Positions 18,119 through 28,000 of a DNA stretch of 33,407 nucleotides are shown piece after piece (within the stretch, counting starts at the first letter, position 1; the number at the start of each line of letters is the position of its first letter). Made by a program: the position numbers and the translations under genes. Location of the stretch: contig BJOX01000282.1 of NCBI GenBank assembly GCA_009731375.1, forward strand, positions 581,921 through 615,327. Reading direction: 5' to 3'. The notes beneath the pieces were generated by a model. It did not search any database and had not been told where the DNA came from. It worked only from the letters and a program-made list of their open reading frames with translations. Source of the stretch: Paulinella micropora. Taxonomy: Eukaryota > Cercozoa > Imbricatea > Euglyphida.

Positions 18119-18784
18119 CGAGTTGATTGGTAGCAAGCATCCAGAAATATGACGGCAACGTGGCTGAGGGACGGTTGATGGTTCGAGGCACACGCTCCTT
18201 TATTTCAAGGAAAAGTTTTTTTTTTTTTTTTTTTTTTTCTCCATAGCACACCTAACCCTGGTTTTCAGGTATCGGTGTTCGAAATTCGTCCTGTGTTTTT
18301 TCTTTTTTCCAGGCTACACCGGCCCATAATTAAAAGCTCGGCACTTCACGTGACTCTGTGCGCCATTCTGGCTTCTCAGCCCTATCGAGTTATTGGTTTT
18401 TGTGACTTGGACTGTAGAGTTTTGCGAGTGCAACTCACCTAGCTGAACCTTTTGAATCGGAGTATTGGCACACGCCTTTCTTGCCTTGCGTACCTCAGAG
18501 AGCGTTGCATCCTGTCGATTTTTGATTGTTACTATTGTTCCTTTCTTCTCCGTTTTTGTCTCTCCTCTTTCGTCTCGTCTTCTTTCTCCTTCTTGGATTC
18601 TGATTCTTGGATTCTTTTTATCACCGGCCCCACGAGATGAGTGAGGAGCGTAAATGGTAAAGGGAATTTAGTGTTATCAAAGTGTTTGGTCACTTTTTTT
18701 TCTTCATAGCGGGTCTTCGTGCTCCTCACCGGCCCCACTTGCTCGTTGGCATGTGGTGAAAGGAACTTTCCCCGTGCCACACTG
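18119..18784. promoter_or_regulatory. Upstream region of the LPMO-chitinase gene
   Basis: Position only. The sense strand has an A run of about 24 (plus-strand T run 18215-18238) about 100 bp before the start codon. CACCGGCCCCAC occurs at 18623 and 18728, with GTGAGGAGC (18641) and GCTCCTCAC (18719) facing each other. No TATA box is identified and no coding sequence supported. Confidence 0.35.
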
Positions 18785-18854
18785 TGGCAAGGGCAAGTTC
18801 ACTTAACCGGACGGCTCGTGTGTATGAGCATGTTACGTGAACTTGCCCTTGCCA
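18785..18854. repeat. Perfect 18-bp inverted repeat, 34-nt loop
   Basis: TGGCAAGGGCAAGTTCAC (18785-18802) and its exact complement GTGAACTTGCCCTTGCCA (18837-18854). It could be a hairpin in RNA or an operator-like site; function unknown. Confidence 0.8.
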
Positions 18855-19298
18855 TTCTTCTTCTTCTGCCGGGCTCGTTGCAGAAAGTATTACAGTCGAC
18901 TTCGTGTGAGCCAAGTGGATATCCAAGGTAAAGAAGTTCCTCGGTCAAAGTCAGGCTCAGGTGAAGCGTTGCATTACATCCTTACATCGCGATTACGTAG
19001 AGACGTGGCTGAACACCAAGAATGATGCCAGTCAGTCTACCACTTTTCGTTTGGAACGCCTGTACACTCAAGGAAACCACACCTGGAATTCCTGCACTGG
19101 CAGACTGACCGATAATCGCAGCTTCCGACTCACTACCTAGACAGTGCCGCCTTGCTTTCTTGTGCACGGACTCTTGCAGTAAATGAATCACAGTGTCACA
19201 TGAGAAACACTGATCACCGAGTAATTAATCAGTAAATTACTTATAACTAATATAATAAGTTGACCGTTATTAATACACACGATAAATTTTGTAAAGTT
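18855..19298. other. Unassigned sequence before the palindrome
   Basis: Mixed composition to 19190, then AT-rich. No ORF or domain I can support. GATGCCAGTCAGTCT (19024) and GGCAGACTGACC (19099) are partly complementary. Confidence 0.4.
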
Positions 19299-19362
19299 TT
19301 TACGCAAGCACTGTTTAATAGAATACTTGCCACTCATAGAGCTGAGTGGGAGCAGAAGAGAT
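19299..19362. repeat. Left arm of a palindrome split by the retrotransposon
   Basis: 64 bp starting TTTACGCAAGCACTGTTT and ending GCAGAAGAGAT. It matches the reverse complement of 29441-29506 with about five differences. The inner flanks are weaker matches (CAAAAGAGAAAA against TTTTCTCTTTTTG). Confidence 0.85.
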
Positions 19363-19414
19363 AACATGGAAGACCTGCTTAGACCTGGTATCAAGAGATA
19401 CAAAAGAGAAAAGT

Positions 19415-19418
19415 CAAA
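19415..19418. repeat. Target-site duplication, left (CAAA)
   Basis: CAAA just before the TG of the 5' LTR recurs at 29376-29379 just after the CA of the 3' LTR. A 4-bp duplication fits a Ty3/gypsy integrase, which typically makes 4-6 bp. Confidence 0.75.
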
Positions 19419-19548
19419 TGTCGGCCGGCCCGTACATTACATAGTGGCATCAAGTGTTGTCCGGCTTGTCGTTATTTGACTCTTATGCTTGGTCTGCCCC
19501 TCTCCAGTTGAGGTACGACTAAGTGTCAGAGTAGCTGTTCCGGTTACA
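19419..19548 (+). repeat. 5' LTR, 130 bp
   Basis: TGTCGGCCGGCCCGTACATT to TTCCGGTTACA. It differs from the 3' LTR only at 19462 (C against A at 29289). That is about 99% identity, so the insertion is young. It is very short for a gypsy LTR. Confidence 0.95.
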
Positions 19549-19550
19549 TC

Positions 19551-19568
19551 TGGAGTCGCTAACAAAAA
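19551..19568 (+). promoter_or_regulatory. Primer binding site
   Basis: TGGAGTCGCTAACAAAAA starts 2 nt after the LTR. TGG pairs with the CCA of a tRNA ending AGCGACTCCA. The tRNA species is not identified; the implied discriminator base would be U. Confidence 0.6.
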
Positions 19569-19588
19569 TTGAACGGGGTTTTGCTTTT

Positions 19589-19613
19589 GCTTTTCGTGAG
19601 GTTCACGAAAAGC
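19589..19613 (+). promoter_or_regulatory. Hairpin in the retrotransposon leader
   Basis: GCTTTTCGTGA, loop GGT, TCACGAAAAGC: a perfect 11-bp stem 21 nt after the PBS. This is where packaging or dimerisation signals lie in retroelements; its role here is inferred. Confidence 0.6.
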
Positions 19614-19915
19614 TCAAGTTCTCACGTTTTTCTTACCTTGTTTTTCTTGAGGTTTTGACACCTCGGAATTTCCTACAGAAAAGGGTGTTGACCTTTTTCA
19701 AGTTTTGCTTTAGACAGTTGAGCTCTCCTTAGGGGGAGAGGGATAGAAACAGATTGTGTGTGAGGTGTAGGAGCACGCACATTTGTTTTGTATTCGGTTG
19801 GAGGAAACAGGTGTCACCAGCATAACTCATAAGCTGTGTGTGGAGCAGTTGTGTGTGTGTGCTGTGTGTGTCATTTGTTGCTTTCTCACATCTCTCTTCT
19901 CTTTCTCATTTCGAT

Positions 19916-20932
19916 ATGTTACCACGTGAGAATAGGAGGAGGATGTTGACAGCAAGCAGCCCTTATTCTACACCAGCGTATACTAGGGGGGGTGGGTCTT
20001 TGGTACCTTCCTCTCTTGGTACACGTTTTATGGGGGCAGGAGCCCTCACAGCGTCGAGTTCGTCGACAACAGGGGGAACACCTCCCTCTTTGCACTTCAT
20101 CTCTGCTCGTCTGGAAGACGATTTGAAGACGATGTGGCAGTTTCGTCTCACAGGTGATAGTTGGGCGGACCAGTTACCGTCCACAAAGGCATTGCAGACG
20201 GTCAGACAATGCATTAATGCTATCTCGCCTGGTTCGACGAGGAACGTGTGGGACACACTTGTGATCGGACGCACCACAGTGGCCAATGTTATGGTGGCAG
20301 CAGAGATGGTGGTTCAGATTGCAGAAGCTGTGGGCATGGGGACCCACTACTGGACGCCTGAGAGGCTGGATGCGTCCAGATTGATGGCATCAACGGAGGG
20401 AATGGTCGATCTCAATATAGCGAGGTTGGGACAAGTCCAAGCTGAAGCCTGGGGCACCACTGCCATGGCTGGAGACCTTTCTCGTGACTTTGTCAAACGT
20501 CACGGACAGCCTGTGTACGACTTGGTTGGCTGTTGGCCGTCTTGGGATGTCTTGGATCAAGGGCATCCAAGATGGACTGAAGTGCAAAAGTTTGCTCAGT
20601 TTCACAGTCAGGTTTGGGCCAGAGTGTCACCCACTGTGCACGCAATGGGCAACTTTATTTTTCGGCCCAAGAGTGGTGTTGGGGCTAAAGTGCTCTCAAT
20701 AGACGACGTGTTCACGCCCATTTTCGACGCAATGGATGGCTTCTGGGACAAGGCAGTCTCAGGGACAAAGCCCACTTGGGCTACAGCGGGATCGTCTGAA
20801 AATCTCGTCACGTTGGAACGATTGCTGGTAGTGGATGCCATCGTTTATATGGCCAAAGCTTTTTATCATTTTGCTGGCTTGGGATGGCCAGGCAGAACGA
20901 CGAAAGCTTGCGGTTTCGTCATGGAACCGTAA
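19916..20932 (+). CDS. gag: Retrotransposon ORF1: Gag, N-terminal part
   Basis: 338 codons from the first ATG (19916) to TAA. The frame is open further upstream, but only through TGTGTG-rich leader with no ATG. The body (about residues 60-330) is mostly helical with Trp-rich stretches (MWQFRLTGDSWADQLPS, CWPSWDVLDQ). No known capsid signature is recognised, but first position in the element and size fit Gag. Its end overlaps ORF2 by 98 nt in another frame, so the rest of Gag is probably reached by a +1 shift. The alternative is a mutation that split one Gag. Confidence 0.75.
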   Translation: MLPRENRRRMLTASSPYSTPAYTRGGGSLVPSSLGTRFMGAGALTASSSSTTGGTPPSLHFISARLEDDLKTMWQFRLTGDSWADQLPSTKALQTVRQCINAISPGSTRNVWDTLVIGRTTVANVMVAAEMVVQIAEAVGMGTHYWTPERLDASRLMASTEGMVDLNIARLGQVQAEAWGTTAMAGDLSRDFVKRHGQPVYDLVGCWPSWDVLDQGHPRWTEVQKFAQFHSQVWARVSPTVHAMGNFIFRPKSGVGAKVLSIDDVFTPIFDAMDGFWDKAVSGTKPTWATAGSSENLVTLERLLVVDAIVYMAKAFYHFAGLGWPGRTTKACGFVMEP

Positions 20933-23900
20933 GATGGAAAAGAACGACGAGGAACGACGTCGTACTATTGAACGTCACCAGAAGGATGTGGACCGCCTTC
21001 TGGGTGACCAGAAGGCTTTTGCTCTGGACAATCAGAAGGTTGCAATTCCTAGGCATATCTCTGAGCTTCGTATGTGGCTGACAGAGGTACGTCGGGTCTG
21101 TCGTTCAGCTAACATTTATACGCCTGAGGATGTGGCCATAGTGGCTGATAGGTTCTTTCGTTGTCAGTCATCGGTGGACAACGAATGGCTTATGCAAAGC
21201 GAGGTGTGGGCAGCTTTTTGGGGAAAGCTGCAGTCTACTCGGTTCGACGCCATGTGTGTCGATAGTATTGGTCTGATGCTCGCAGAGAAGATGGGCTACC
21301 ATGTTTTTGCCTCTAAGTCACAGGAGGTCAGTCAGCTGCAGGCGGAGGTCAAGTGGATGGTGAATAAGAAGCCTGTACTCCACTACATGTTCCAGAGGAT
21401 AATGGACATGGTGATTATGCTCACACCTGCAGAAGCCTTCAAATTGACGGCTGTGGCATTGTTCGATCTGAACAATCAAGTCTTTATTAAGATGGCGAAA
21501 GAGATTCAGACGGACACAGAGGTATGGGAATACCTCCTCAAGGGTACTGGACAGTCTACCCCTGAGGCCAGTCCGGAGATATGGAACGTGGATGAAGACG
21601 TGTTGGGGAAAGTCATGCGTCGAGTCCAGAAAACCATCATCGATGAGTGGAAGTGGTCGGGTCCGAGGTCAGGGACTCCCACTCAAGGTAATCAGAACCA
21701 GGGGGGAGGGGATGGTGCGGGACCATTCGAGCCCGGGGATGAAGTTTATTGGGGCCAGGGGTACTCGCGCAGGGGACCTCAGTTCTATGGTCAGAGACCC
21801 CAAGGGGGGCCGGGGCAAGGTCGTCAACGGTTCCAGAGGTCATACTACAACCCCAGGGTGCATAGGCCGTTGTGCATGAAGAAGGCGGGAGCCTTGTGGC
21901 TCAAATCGGGAGCCATGTGCAAGAGCAATTGCCAGAATTTTCATCCTGAAGGCTGGGATGACTCGGTGCAGAAGGAAGTCTTGAGGAAGGTACGCTACGA
22001 CTATCCAGTGGGTCCCTTCCATGGCTTGTTGAATACGAATAAGTATTCGCAGGAGCTCAAGAACCTTCAGGATCGTGATCGGAAGGCATACGATCAGAAG
22101 GGATGGACGGATCCTGGTGAGGCACCTTATTTGAAGGGTGAATGGGAAAAGTTCAGGGTATGGAACCCTCTCACTTCAGATGGCGGCGACGCACCGGCGT
22201 CTATGGGAAGAGATATCCCGGGCAGGCACGGGAATGAATCCGTGGACCCCTCATGGAATTTACGGGGGTCATCGGATGCGTCCTCAGCAAGGTCGGCTGC
22301 TAGTTCTTCGTCGAGCTCGTCGTCTAGTTCGAGCGATCGGTCGGATCGAGGGCACCTTGACAACCGACGTAGTCGTTCAAGGTCAAGAGATCGTCGTAGT
22401 GATCGTGAGGTCACTCATGTATCGGGCGGTCGTCATTACGACGAGAGGGATGAAGCCCGAGATCGACGAGGATACGATCGAGGAGGGCATGTTCGTGGCG
22501 GATACGACCGAGGACGACGCGATTCACGGAATCGAGATAGGTCACCGGAGCGGAGCCGAGATCGATCTCCACCGCGACGTCGGGGAGGGCGTTCAGATTC
22601 ACGGGAACGTCCCAACTCAAATCGGAGCCCGCAGTGGGGCGGCAATCAGGGTAGTTCCCTTTTTCCTAATGCAAATGTGTATGGGGGGGGTGCGGGAACT
22701 TTTCCCTCATCGCATATGCAGCAGGCGGGAGCAGGTGCTTACTATGCGGGTCCAGCTCCGGGGCAGCAGTTACCAGTAGGCTACGGGCAGCCGATGCAGC
22801 AGCAGTTCTACCAAGGGCAGCCACAGCAGCAGGTGGTTGCTTATGGGGGACAGTCTTACATCCCTCCAGCACCAATCTTGCCTGCTCCTGGTATGCCGAT
22901 GGGAGGCGGTCAGGGGACCGTCGGAGGGCAGATGCCTCCGCAGCAACAAGTCCAGGGTATGGCGTTTGGTATAACGCTAGTGGACATGTTGGTGAATGTG
23001 CAGGGCAAAGCATTAATGCAAGTGCGGGGCCAGGGATCCCAGGAGGCAATCCCAGCGCCTGACTCGGAGGTCGGGAGGGAGAATAAGTCGGGTGAGTTGC
23101 CTGTCGGCCACGGAGGCGACATGGTTACTCATGACCTGCGATTTGATGATAGGACACGCGTGGTAACGCGGGGAGTCCAGGAAGCTACGGACGCGGTGGC
23201 CTTGGAAGGCCAGGATGGACAGAATGAGCAGGTTGAGGACCTTGATAGTCACAGGGACACTCTATGTCCGGTGATGAATAAAGGCACGGACCTTAATGTG
23301 GAGTTAGCGTCGGAGGCGCTTGATAGTAAATATTTTGGTGGTTATGAAGCACTTTCAGCGGACGGGTGTGGCCCGGGGAAAGCTGAATTGCCTTTATTAT
23401 TCACTAAAATTTTTATTGAGGATGTACAGCAGGAATGCATTGTGGGCAATGATACAATGGCATCTCTGAATGTACTCGGGAAGGAATTTATTGAACTATG
23501 GAGCAGGGAACCATGGTTTAGACACGGGTTTCGGCCGTGTCGGTTGAGGATCAAGGGAGTGGGAGGCATGACCGGGGTCTCAGGGTCAGTCATGCTTACG
23601 TTCCTTTTGAAAGACGGGAAGTCTTTCTCTCATCGGTTTTGGGTCGTCCCAGCCTTTGCTGGTGGTCTCCTGTTGGGGCTGCGGAACCTCAGACGAATGC
23701 ACGCTCGGATTTATACGGATCTGAACGTGGTGCAGTACGGTGGATCCGAGGTGGCTCCGCGGTACGAGGTAGTACCGTATGAACCTTTACGGCGGGAAGG
23801 CCAATGTGCGGTAGCGCACGATTTGGATGTGAGTGTCTCACCAGTCATGCGCGCTGACTGGGGGTGGACAAAGGTGGTGTCCGAGGGCACGGAGCCTTCG

Positions 23901-25034
23901 GTCACACCCCACATTCAGGAGCCTGTAACAGCCTCGTTCTTCCATGTATGCACAGTAGAGTCGGGGGACTCTGGGGAAGCAAGTGTGGTTGCTGACAATT
24001 CTGACGACAAGATACAGGAGACGGAATATGTCATGACCACAACCTTTGGCTGGGCCTACAGGGACCCACGCGACGTGAGGGTCGTGAACGTGGACTGTAG
24101 GGATTCCGCAAAGGATGAGGCGGTAGTGGCCGCGATAGACGCGAGGTTGGAACACCTCTACGCAGCAAAAGCGGAATTGTTGCGGGGTACGATTGCGGGC
24201 ATGGAGGATGCCGGTGATCAGCATGTCTATATAGATGTGCATTCGACCACGACGTCTCATGTGGTTTGGAATGTTACCCAACATAAGCTGCCGGTCAAGC
24301 AGCCTAAGCCGATCGTAGAAGCCTTCTTGAAGAGTCACTGGGATGATAATTTGTTTTTCCCTAAGGGAGTCAAGGCCATTAAGGAGGTCTTGAAAAACAG
24401 GCTATCGGTGGATGATTTCACTATAGTCATCCCAGTGGGAACTCGGACGGAAATGTGGTGGCAGGATATAGAGGATCATCTTATTGATGACCCGGTCCCG
24501 ATCCCACATAGAGGCCATAAGCTGGTCTTGGCTTTACGATTGGGGACGAAGGAGAAGGCGTTGGCTTATGGGGCCAAGTTAATGCAACGTGAGATGGCGG
24601 ATGTGAGAAAGCAAGCCTTCTCTTGGATATCGGGTATATATCACCGCACGCATGCAATGCAATATGCCATTATCATAGATCATGTGGCACAGCTTGCCCA
24701 GTGGAGAGGCAAGGAGGAAACTAGGTACCATGGGACGATGGTACGTGAGGATGAGCGGCCTATTCCGATGGAGGATGTGGCGCAGTTATCACGTAAGGCC
24801 TCTCATAAGGAGATTGAGGAGGCTAGGATAGCCGCGGAAAAGGCTATTGCGGAGAAATATAGTACTTGGGAAGGTACTATGAAGGAGCGAGATGCCCTCA
24901 AGGGTATCTTGGAGAATAATATGGAGGTATTTGGGCCTCTTGAGGCGGGCTCTGTTCGGGGTTACGAGGCTAACTTTGGACGGATTCTTAGCTGGGTGAA
25001 GACGTGGTGGGTCACAGGAGACCGTCACGTATGA
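20835..25034 (+). CDS. Retrotransposon ORF2: Gag C-terminus, RS-rich region, protease
   Basis: 1399 codons, +1 relative to ORF1. Residues 1-300: charged helical region (EERRRTIERHQKDVDRLL). 347-370: C-X14-C-X3-C-X3-H, a CCCH-like finger in place of the usual CX2CX4HX4C knuckle. 480-600: Ser and SR/RD repeats (RRSRSRSRDRRSDRE), like the RS domains of splicing proteins. 610-710: Gln/Gly/Pro-rich. 851-967: retropepsin-like fold, with DTMAS at 873-877 where DTGAS is expected and GGLLLGLRNLRRMHARI as the ILG-type strand. 970-1399: long unassigned region, helical near its end. It stops at TGA (25032-25034), which overlaps the ATG of ORF3. Confidence 0.8.
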   Translation: MPSFIWPKLFIILLAWDGQAERRKLAVSSWNRKMEKNDEERRRTIERHQKDVDRLLGDQKAFALDNQKVAIPRHISELRMWLTEVRRVCRSANIYTPEDVAIVADRFFRCQSSVDNEWLMQSEVWAAFWGKLQSTRFDAMCVDSIGLMLAEKMGYHVFASKSQEVSQLQAEVKWMVNKKPVLHYMFQRIMDMVIMLTPAEAFKLTAVALFDLNNQVFIKMAKEIQTDTEVWEYLLKGTGQSTPEASPEIWNVDEDVLGKVMRRVQKTIIDEWKWSGPRSGTPTQGNQNQGGGDGAGPFEPGDEVYWGQGYSRRGPQFYGQRPQGGPGQGRQRFQRSYYNPRVHRPLCMKKAGALWLKSGAMCKSNCQNFHPEGWDDSVQKEVLRKVRYDYPVGPFHGLLNTNKYSQELKNLQDRDRKAYDQKGWTDPGEAPYLKGEWEKFRVWNPLTSDGGDAPASMGRDIPGRHGNESVDPSWNLRGSSDASSARSAASSSSSSSSSSSDRSDRGHLDNRRSRSRSRDRRSDREVTHVSGGRHYDERDEARDRRGYDRGGHVRGGYDRGRRDSRNRDRSPERSRDRSPPRRRGGRSDSRERPNSNRSPQWGGNQGSSLFPNANVYGGGAGTFPSSHMQQAGAGAYYAGPAPGQQLPVGYGQPMQQQFYQGQPQQQVVAYGGQSYIPPAPILPAPGMPMGGGQGTVGGQMPPQQQVQGMAFGITLVDMLVNVQGKALMQVRGQGSQEAIPAPDSEVGRENKSGELPVGHGGDMVTHDLRFDDRTRVVTRGVQEATDAVALEGQDGQNEQVEDLDSHRDTLCPVMNKGTDLNVELASEALDSKYFGGYEALSADGCGPGKAELPLLFTKIFIEDVQQECIVGNDTMASLNVLGKEFIELWSREPWFRHGFRPCRLRIKGVGGMTGVSGSVMLTFLLKDGKSFSHRFWVVPAFAGGLLLGLRNLRRMHARIYTDLNVVQYGGSEVAPRYEVVPYEPLRREGQCAVAHDLDVSVSPVMRADWGWTKVVSEGTEPSVTPHIQEPVTASFFHVCTVESGDSGEASVVADNSDDKIQETEYVMTTTFGWAYRDPRDVRVVNVDCRDSAKDEAVVAAIDARLEHLYAAKAELLRGTIAGMEDAGDQHVYIDVHSTTTSHVVWNVTQHKLPVKQPKPIVEAFLKSHWDDNLFFPKGVKAIKEVLKNRLSVDDFTIVIPVGTRTEMWWQDIEDHLIDDPVPIPHRGHKLVLALRLGTKEKALAYGAKLMQREMADVRKQAFSWISGIYHRTHAMQYAIIIDHVAQLAQWRGKEETRYHGTMVREDERPIPMEDVAQLSRKASHKEIEEARIAAEKAIAEKYSTWEGTMKERDALKGILENNMEVFGPLEAGSVRGYEANFGRILSWVKTWWVTGDRHV

Positions 25035-28000
25035 GCTATCACGAGGATCGGATGGCTCGGGAGATCACTCAGGAGCTTTTGGAGAAGGACATCATTGAGG
25101 CACGCTTATCGGAGGTGTCTTCACCTGTGCGTATGGCGCCCAAGCCGGATGGGTCCTTACGTATGTGTATCAATTACTATAGGATCAATAAGATTCTGAA
25201 GCAGATCGAGACACCGGTACCGGATCTCAGGAAGGGGATCAACCGGCTCAAGCATGCGAAGGTGTATACTACGCTTGATCTTAAGAGCGGGTTTTGGCAA
25301 ATCCCTCTTAATGAGTCATGTCGGTATCTCACAGCGTTTATGGTCGGAATGACTACATACGTGTGGAAGGTATTACCGATGGGTCTTAAGTGCTCTCCGG
25401 GTCTATTTCAGCATGCTATGACTAAGATGCTGGGGAAGGAGTACGACGATGAGGCGACGGTGGTTCGTCTTGGGTCGACGGAGGATTATGCTTTCTGTTA
25501 CATAGATGATATTATCATTTATTCAGAGAGTATGGAGAAACACGTGGAACACGTGCAGGACGTCTTGCGACGTATAAGCGCGTTTGGATTGCGCTTGAAT
25601 GCACAGAAATGTGACTTCGCACAAAGAAAGATACAGTACCTGGGATATGAGATCTCAGAGGGTCGGTGTGCGATTGCATATGAAAAGAGGAACTATGTAG
25701 CGTCTATGCCGATGCCAAAGACTCGGACGGACTTACATTCCTTTATATCGCTGGCTCAGTATTATGGTGAATTCATTCCGGGGTTTGCGGAAAGAGTAGC
25801 GGTGGTCAGGAAATTCCTGAAGCAAGGGGTCGGGGACGACCCATGGCCGGAGGAAGTCACGAGAGTGATAGCGGAGCTCAAGGATGAGATCGCTAAAGAC
25901 CCAAGGCAGGGAGGTCGAGTTCTTATGTTACCTGACTGGAAGGAACAGTTCGTGCTCGACACTGACGCGTCTTCGTACGCGGTAGGAGCGGTGCTTCAAC
26001 AGATGGACAAGTCCATTGGGCAGTTGCGGCCCGTTATGTTCATCAGCCGGCAGCTGATACCGGCGGAAAAACAATACTGCACAAGGCAGCGGGAAGCACT
26101 CGCTATAGTGTGGGCTTTCCAGAGGTTGCGGGAATACCTGTGGGGTACTCCTAACATTTTGGTTAGAACGGACCATCATAACCTGCTATGGCTCATGTCT
26201 GGAGATCATACAGGTAGGTTGGCCAGGTGGCAGTTGGAATTGGCGGAGTATGACTTCACCATTCATTACATCAAGGGCAAAAGGAATGTTGTCCCTGATT
26301 TTTGTTCTCGGTATGAGGACAAGAGTGGACAGAAGGATAAGGCCGTTGATGATTTACAGCGACGTAATACGGTCAAGGAGGTGCGAATGGCACAGTTTGA
26401 ATTTCGAACGCCGGGGGCGGTGTTCGCAATCATGGGTCATGATGTGGATCTACATGATTGGGAGGAACAGGGAGCGGAAGACACCAAGTTGCCATCGGGG
26501 CTTTGGTATCATCCGTTCACGCATAATAACAATCAACGTGACACGCGCAGCGAGGAAGTGTCTGCGTTGGAAGCAGTCGAGGTAGCGGCACGAGACAAAT
26601 GTGCATGCTGTTACTCGCCGATCGCGAGAGAGGCGTGTGAGGATATCCTATGGGCGGAAGCAAGGACCGCGGATAGGAAAGAGGGGGAGGATGTTATGGA
26701 AGGAAGGCAGGGTGCCTTTAACGCGGTCTTGTTACCGAAGGGCCCGATGTGCCTTAACTTGGAGGATGAAGAAAAAGTTAAGGAGGAACATCTTTTTCAG
26801 TTACCGGAGGCACATCCGGAAAAGGTTCGATTCCAGTTGGAAACTGACACGGCAGTCAGACTGGCGTCGGTGGAAACTTTTCGGACTTTCACAAAGGAAA
26901 GTACGGAGTATAAGGAGTTGAGAGAACATCTGCTCAATCCACAGGCAAGGCCCGAGGACATTGACATAAGGAAACTCAAGCGGTGCTTGGTACTAAAGGA
27001 TGGACTCCTTTGGTATATGGGAAAAGATGGCGTATATACCAATGAGGAGGATCGATGGTTGTTATGGGTTCCGCAGGAACTCAGAACGTCTTTGTTAATT
27101 GCGGCGCATCATTGTCCTATGCAGAGCCACCCGGGGGTGGAAAGGATGACGTGGTCGTTAAGGAGACGTTTTTGGTGGAATAACCTGGGAGAACGGGTTA
27201 AGGAGTTTGTGAAGGGTTGTCCTCATTGTCAGATGGCCAAGTTGCCATATAGGCCGAAGATGGGGCTTAAGGGTGAATATGATATCACTCTGGATATTTT
27301 CGATACCTTGCATATCGATCATGTGGGTCCTTTTCCAGAGGCGGGAACGGAAAAATTCAAATATCTCTTAACGGTTATTGATCGAACTTCCAATTATGTC
27401 ATTACTGTCCCTGTTACGGATGTGACAGCGGAAGTGACAGCGGCGGCGCTGATTGATCAGGTATTCGGCCGTATTGGGATACCGAGAAGGATTATTTCGG
27501 ATAGAGGAACGAGTTTCGCGAATGAGGTTTCGCAAAGGATTGCCAAGTTCTTTGGGTTCGATTGGCAGTATGTGACTGCTTTTAACCCAATGGCGAATGG
27601 TAAGATTGAACGCGTTCACAGGACGTTGAAGGCAGCGTTGAAGACTTATTGTAAGAACAGCCAGCTTAACTTGGTATATGTGGTACCTATGTTCACGTTT
27701 GCTGTCAACAATTTAGCTTCGGCGTCGTTAGGCGGACACGCGCGGGGTGTCAGTCCGCATCAGGTGGTCTATGGACGGGCGTTAAACACGCCGACGGAAC
27801 TGTTGTTTCCGCCTGATAAGTGGGAACCGTGTGAACTGTTAGGAGTTCGCTTACGAGCGATCGCGGAAGCACGGAGTGCGATTGAGAAGTGTCGGGAGAC
27901 GCTGAGAGAGGTTCAGCGGGAACAGGAAATGGGCAAGTACTCTCATGTGGAGTACAAGGAAGGTGATACAGTGTTGCTGTATGTACCGACGGTACCGAAA

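Noticed and set aside
20835-20932. Identifying a specific slippery site for the Gag +1 shift
   Set aside because: The overlap contains no heptamer I can single out; naming one would be guesswork.
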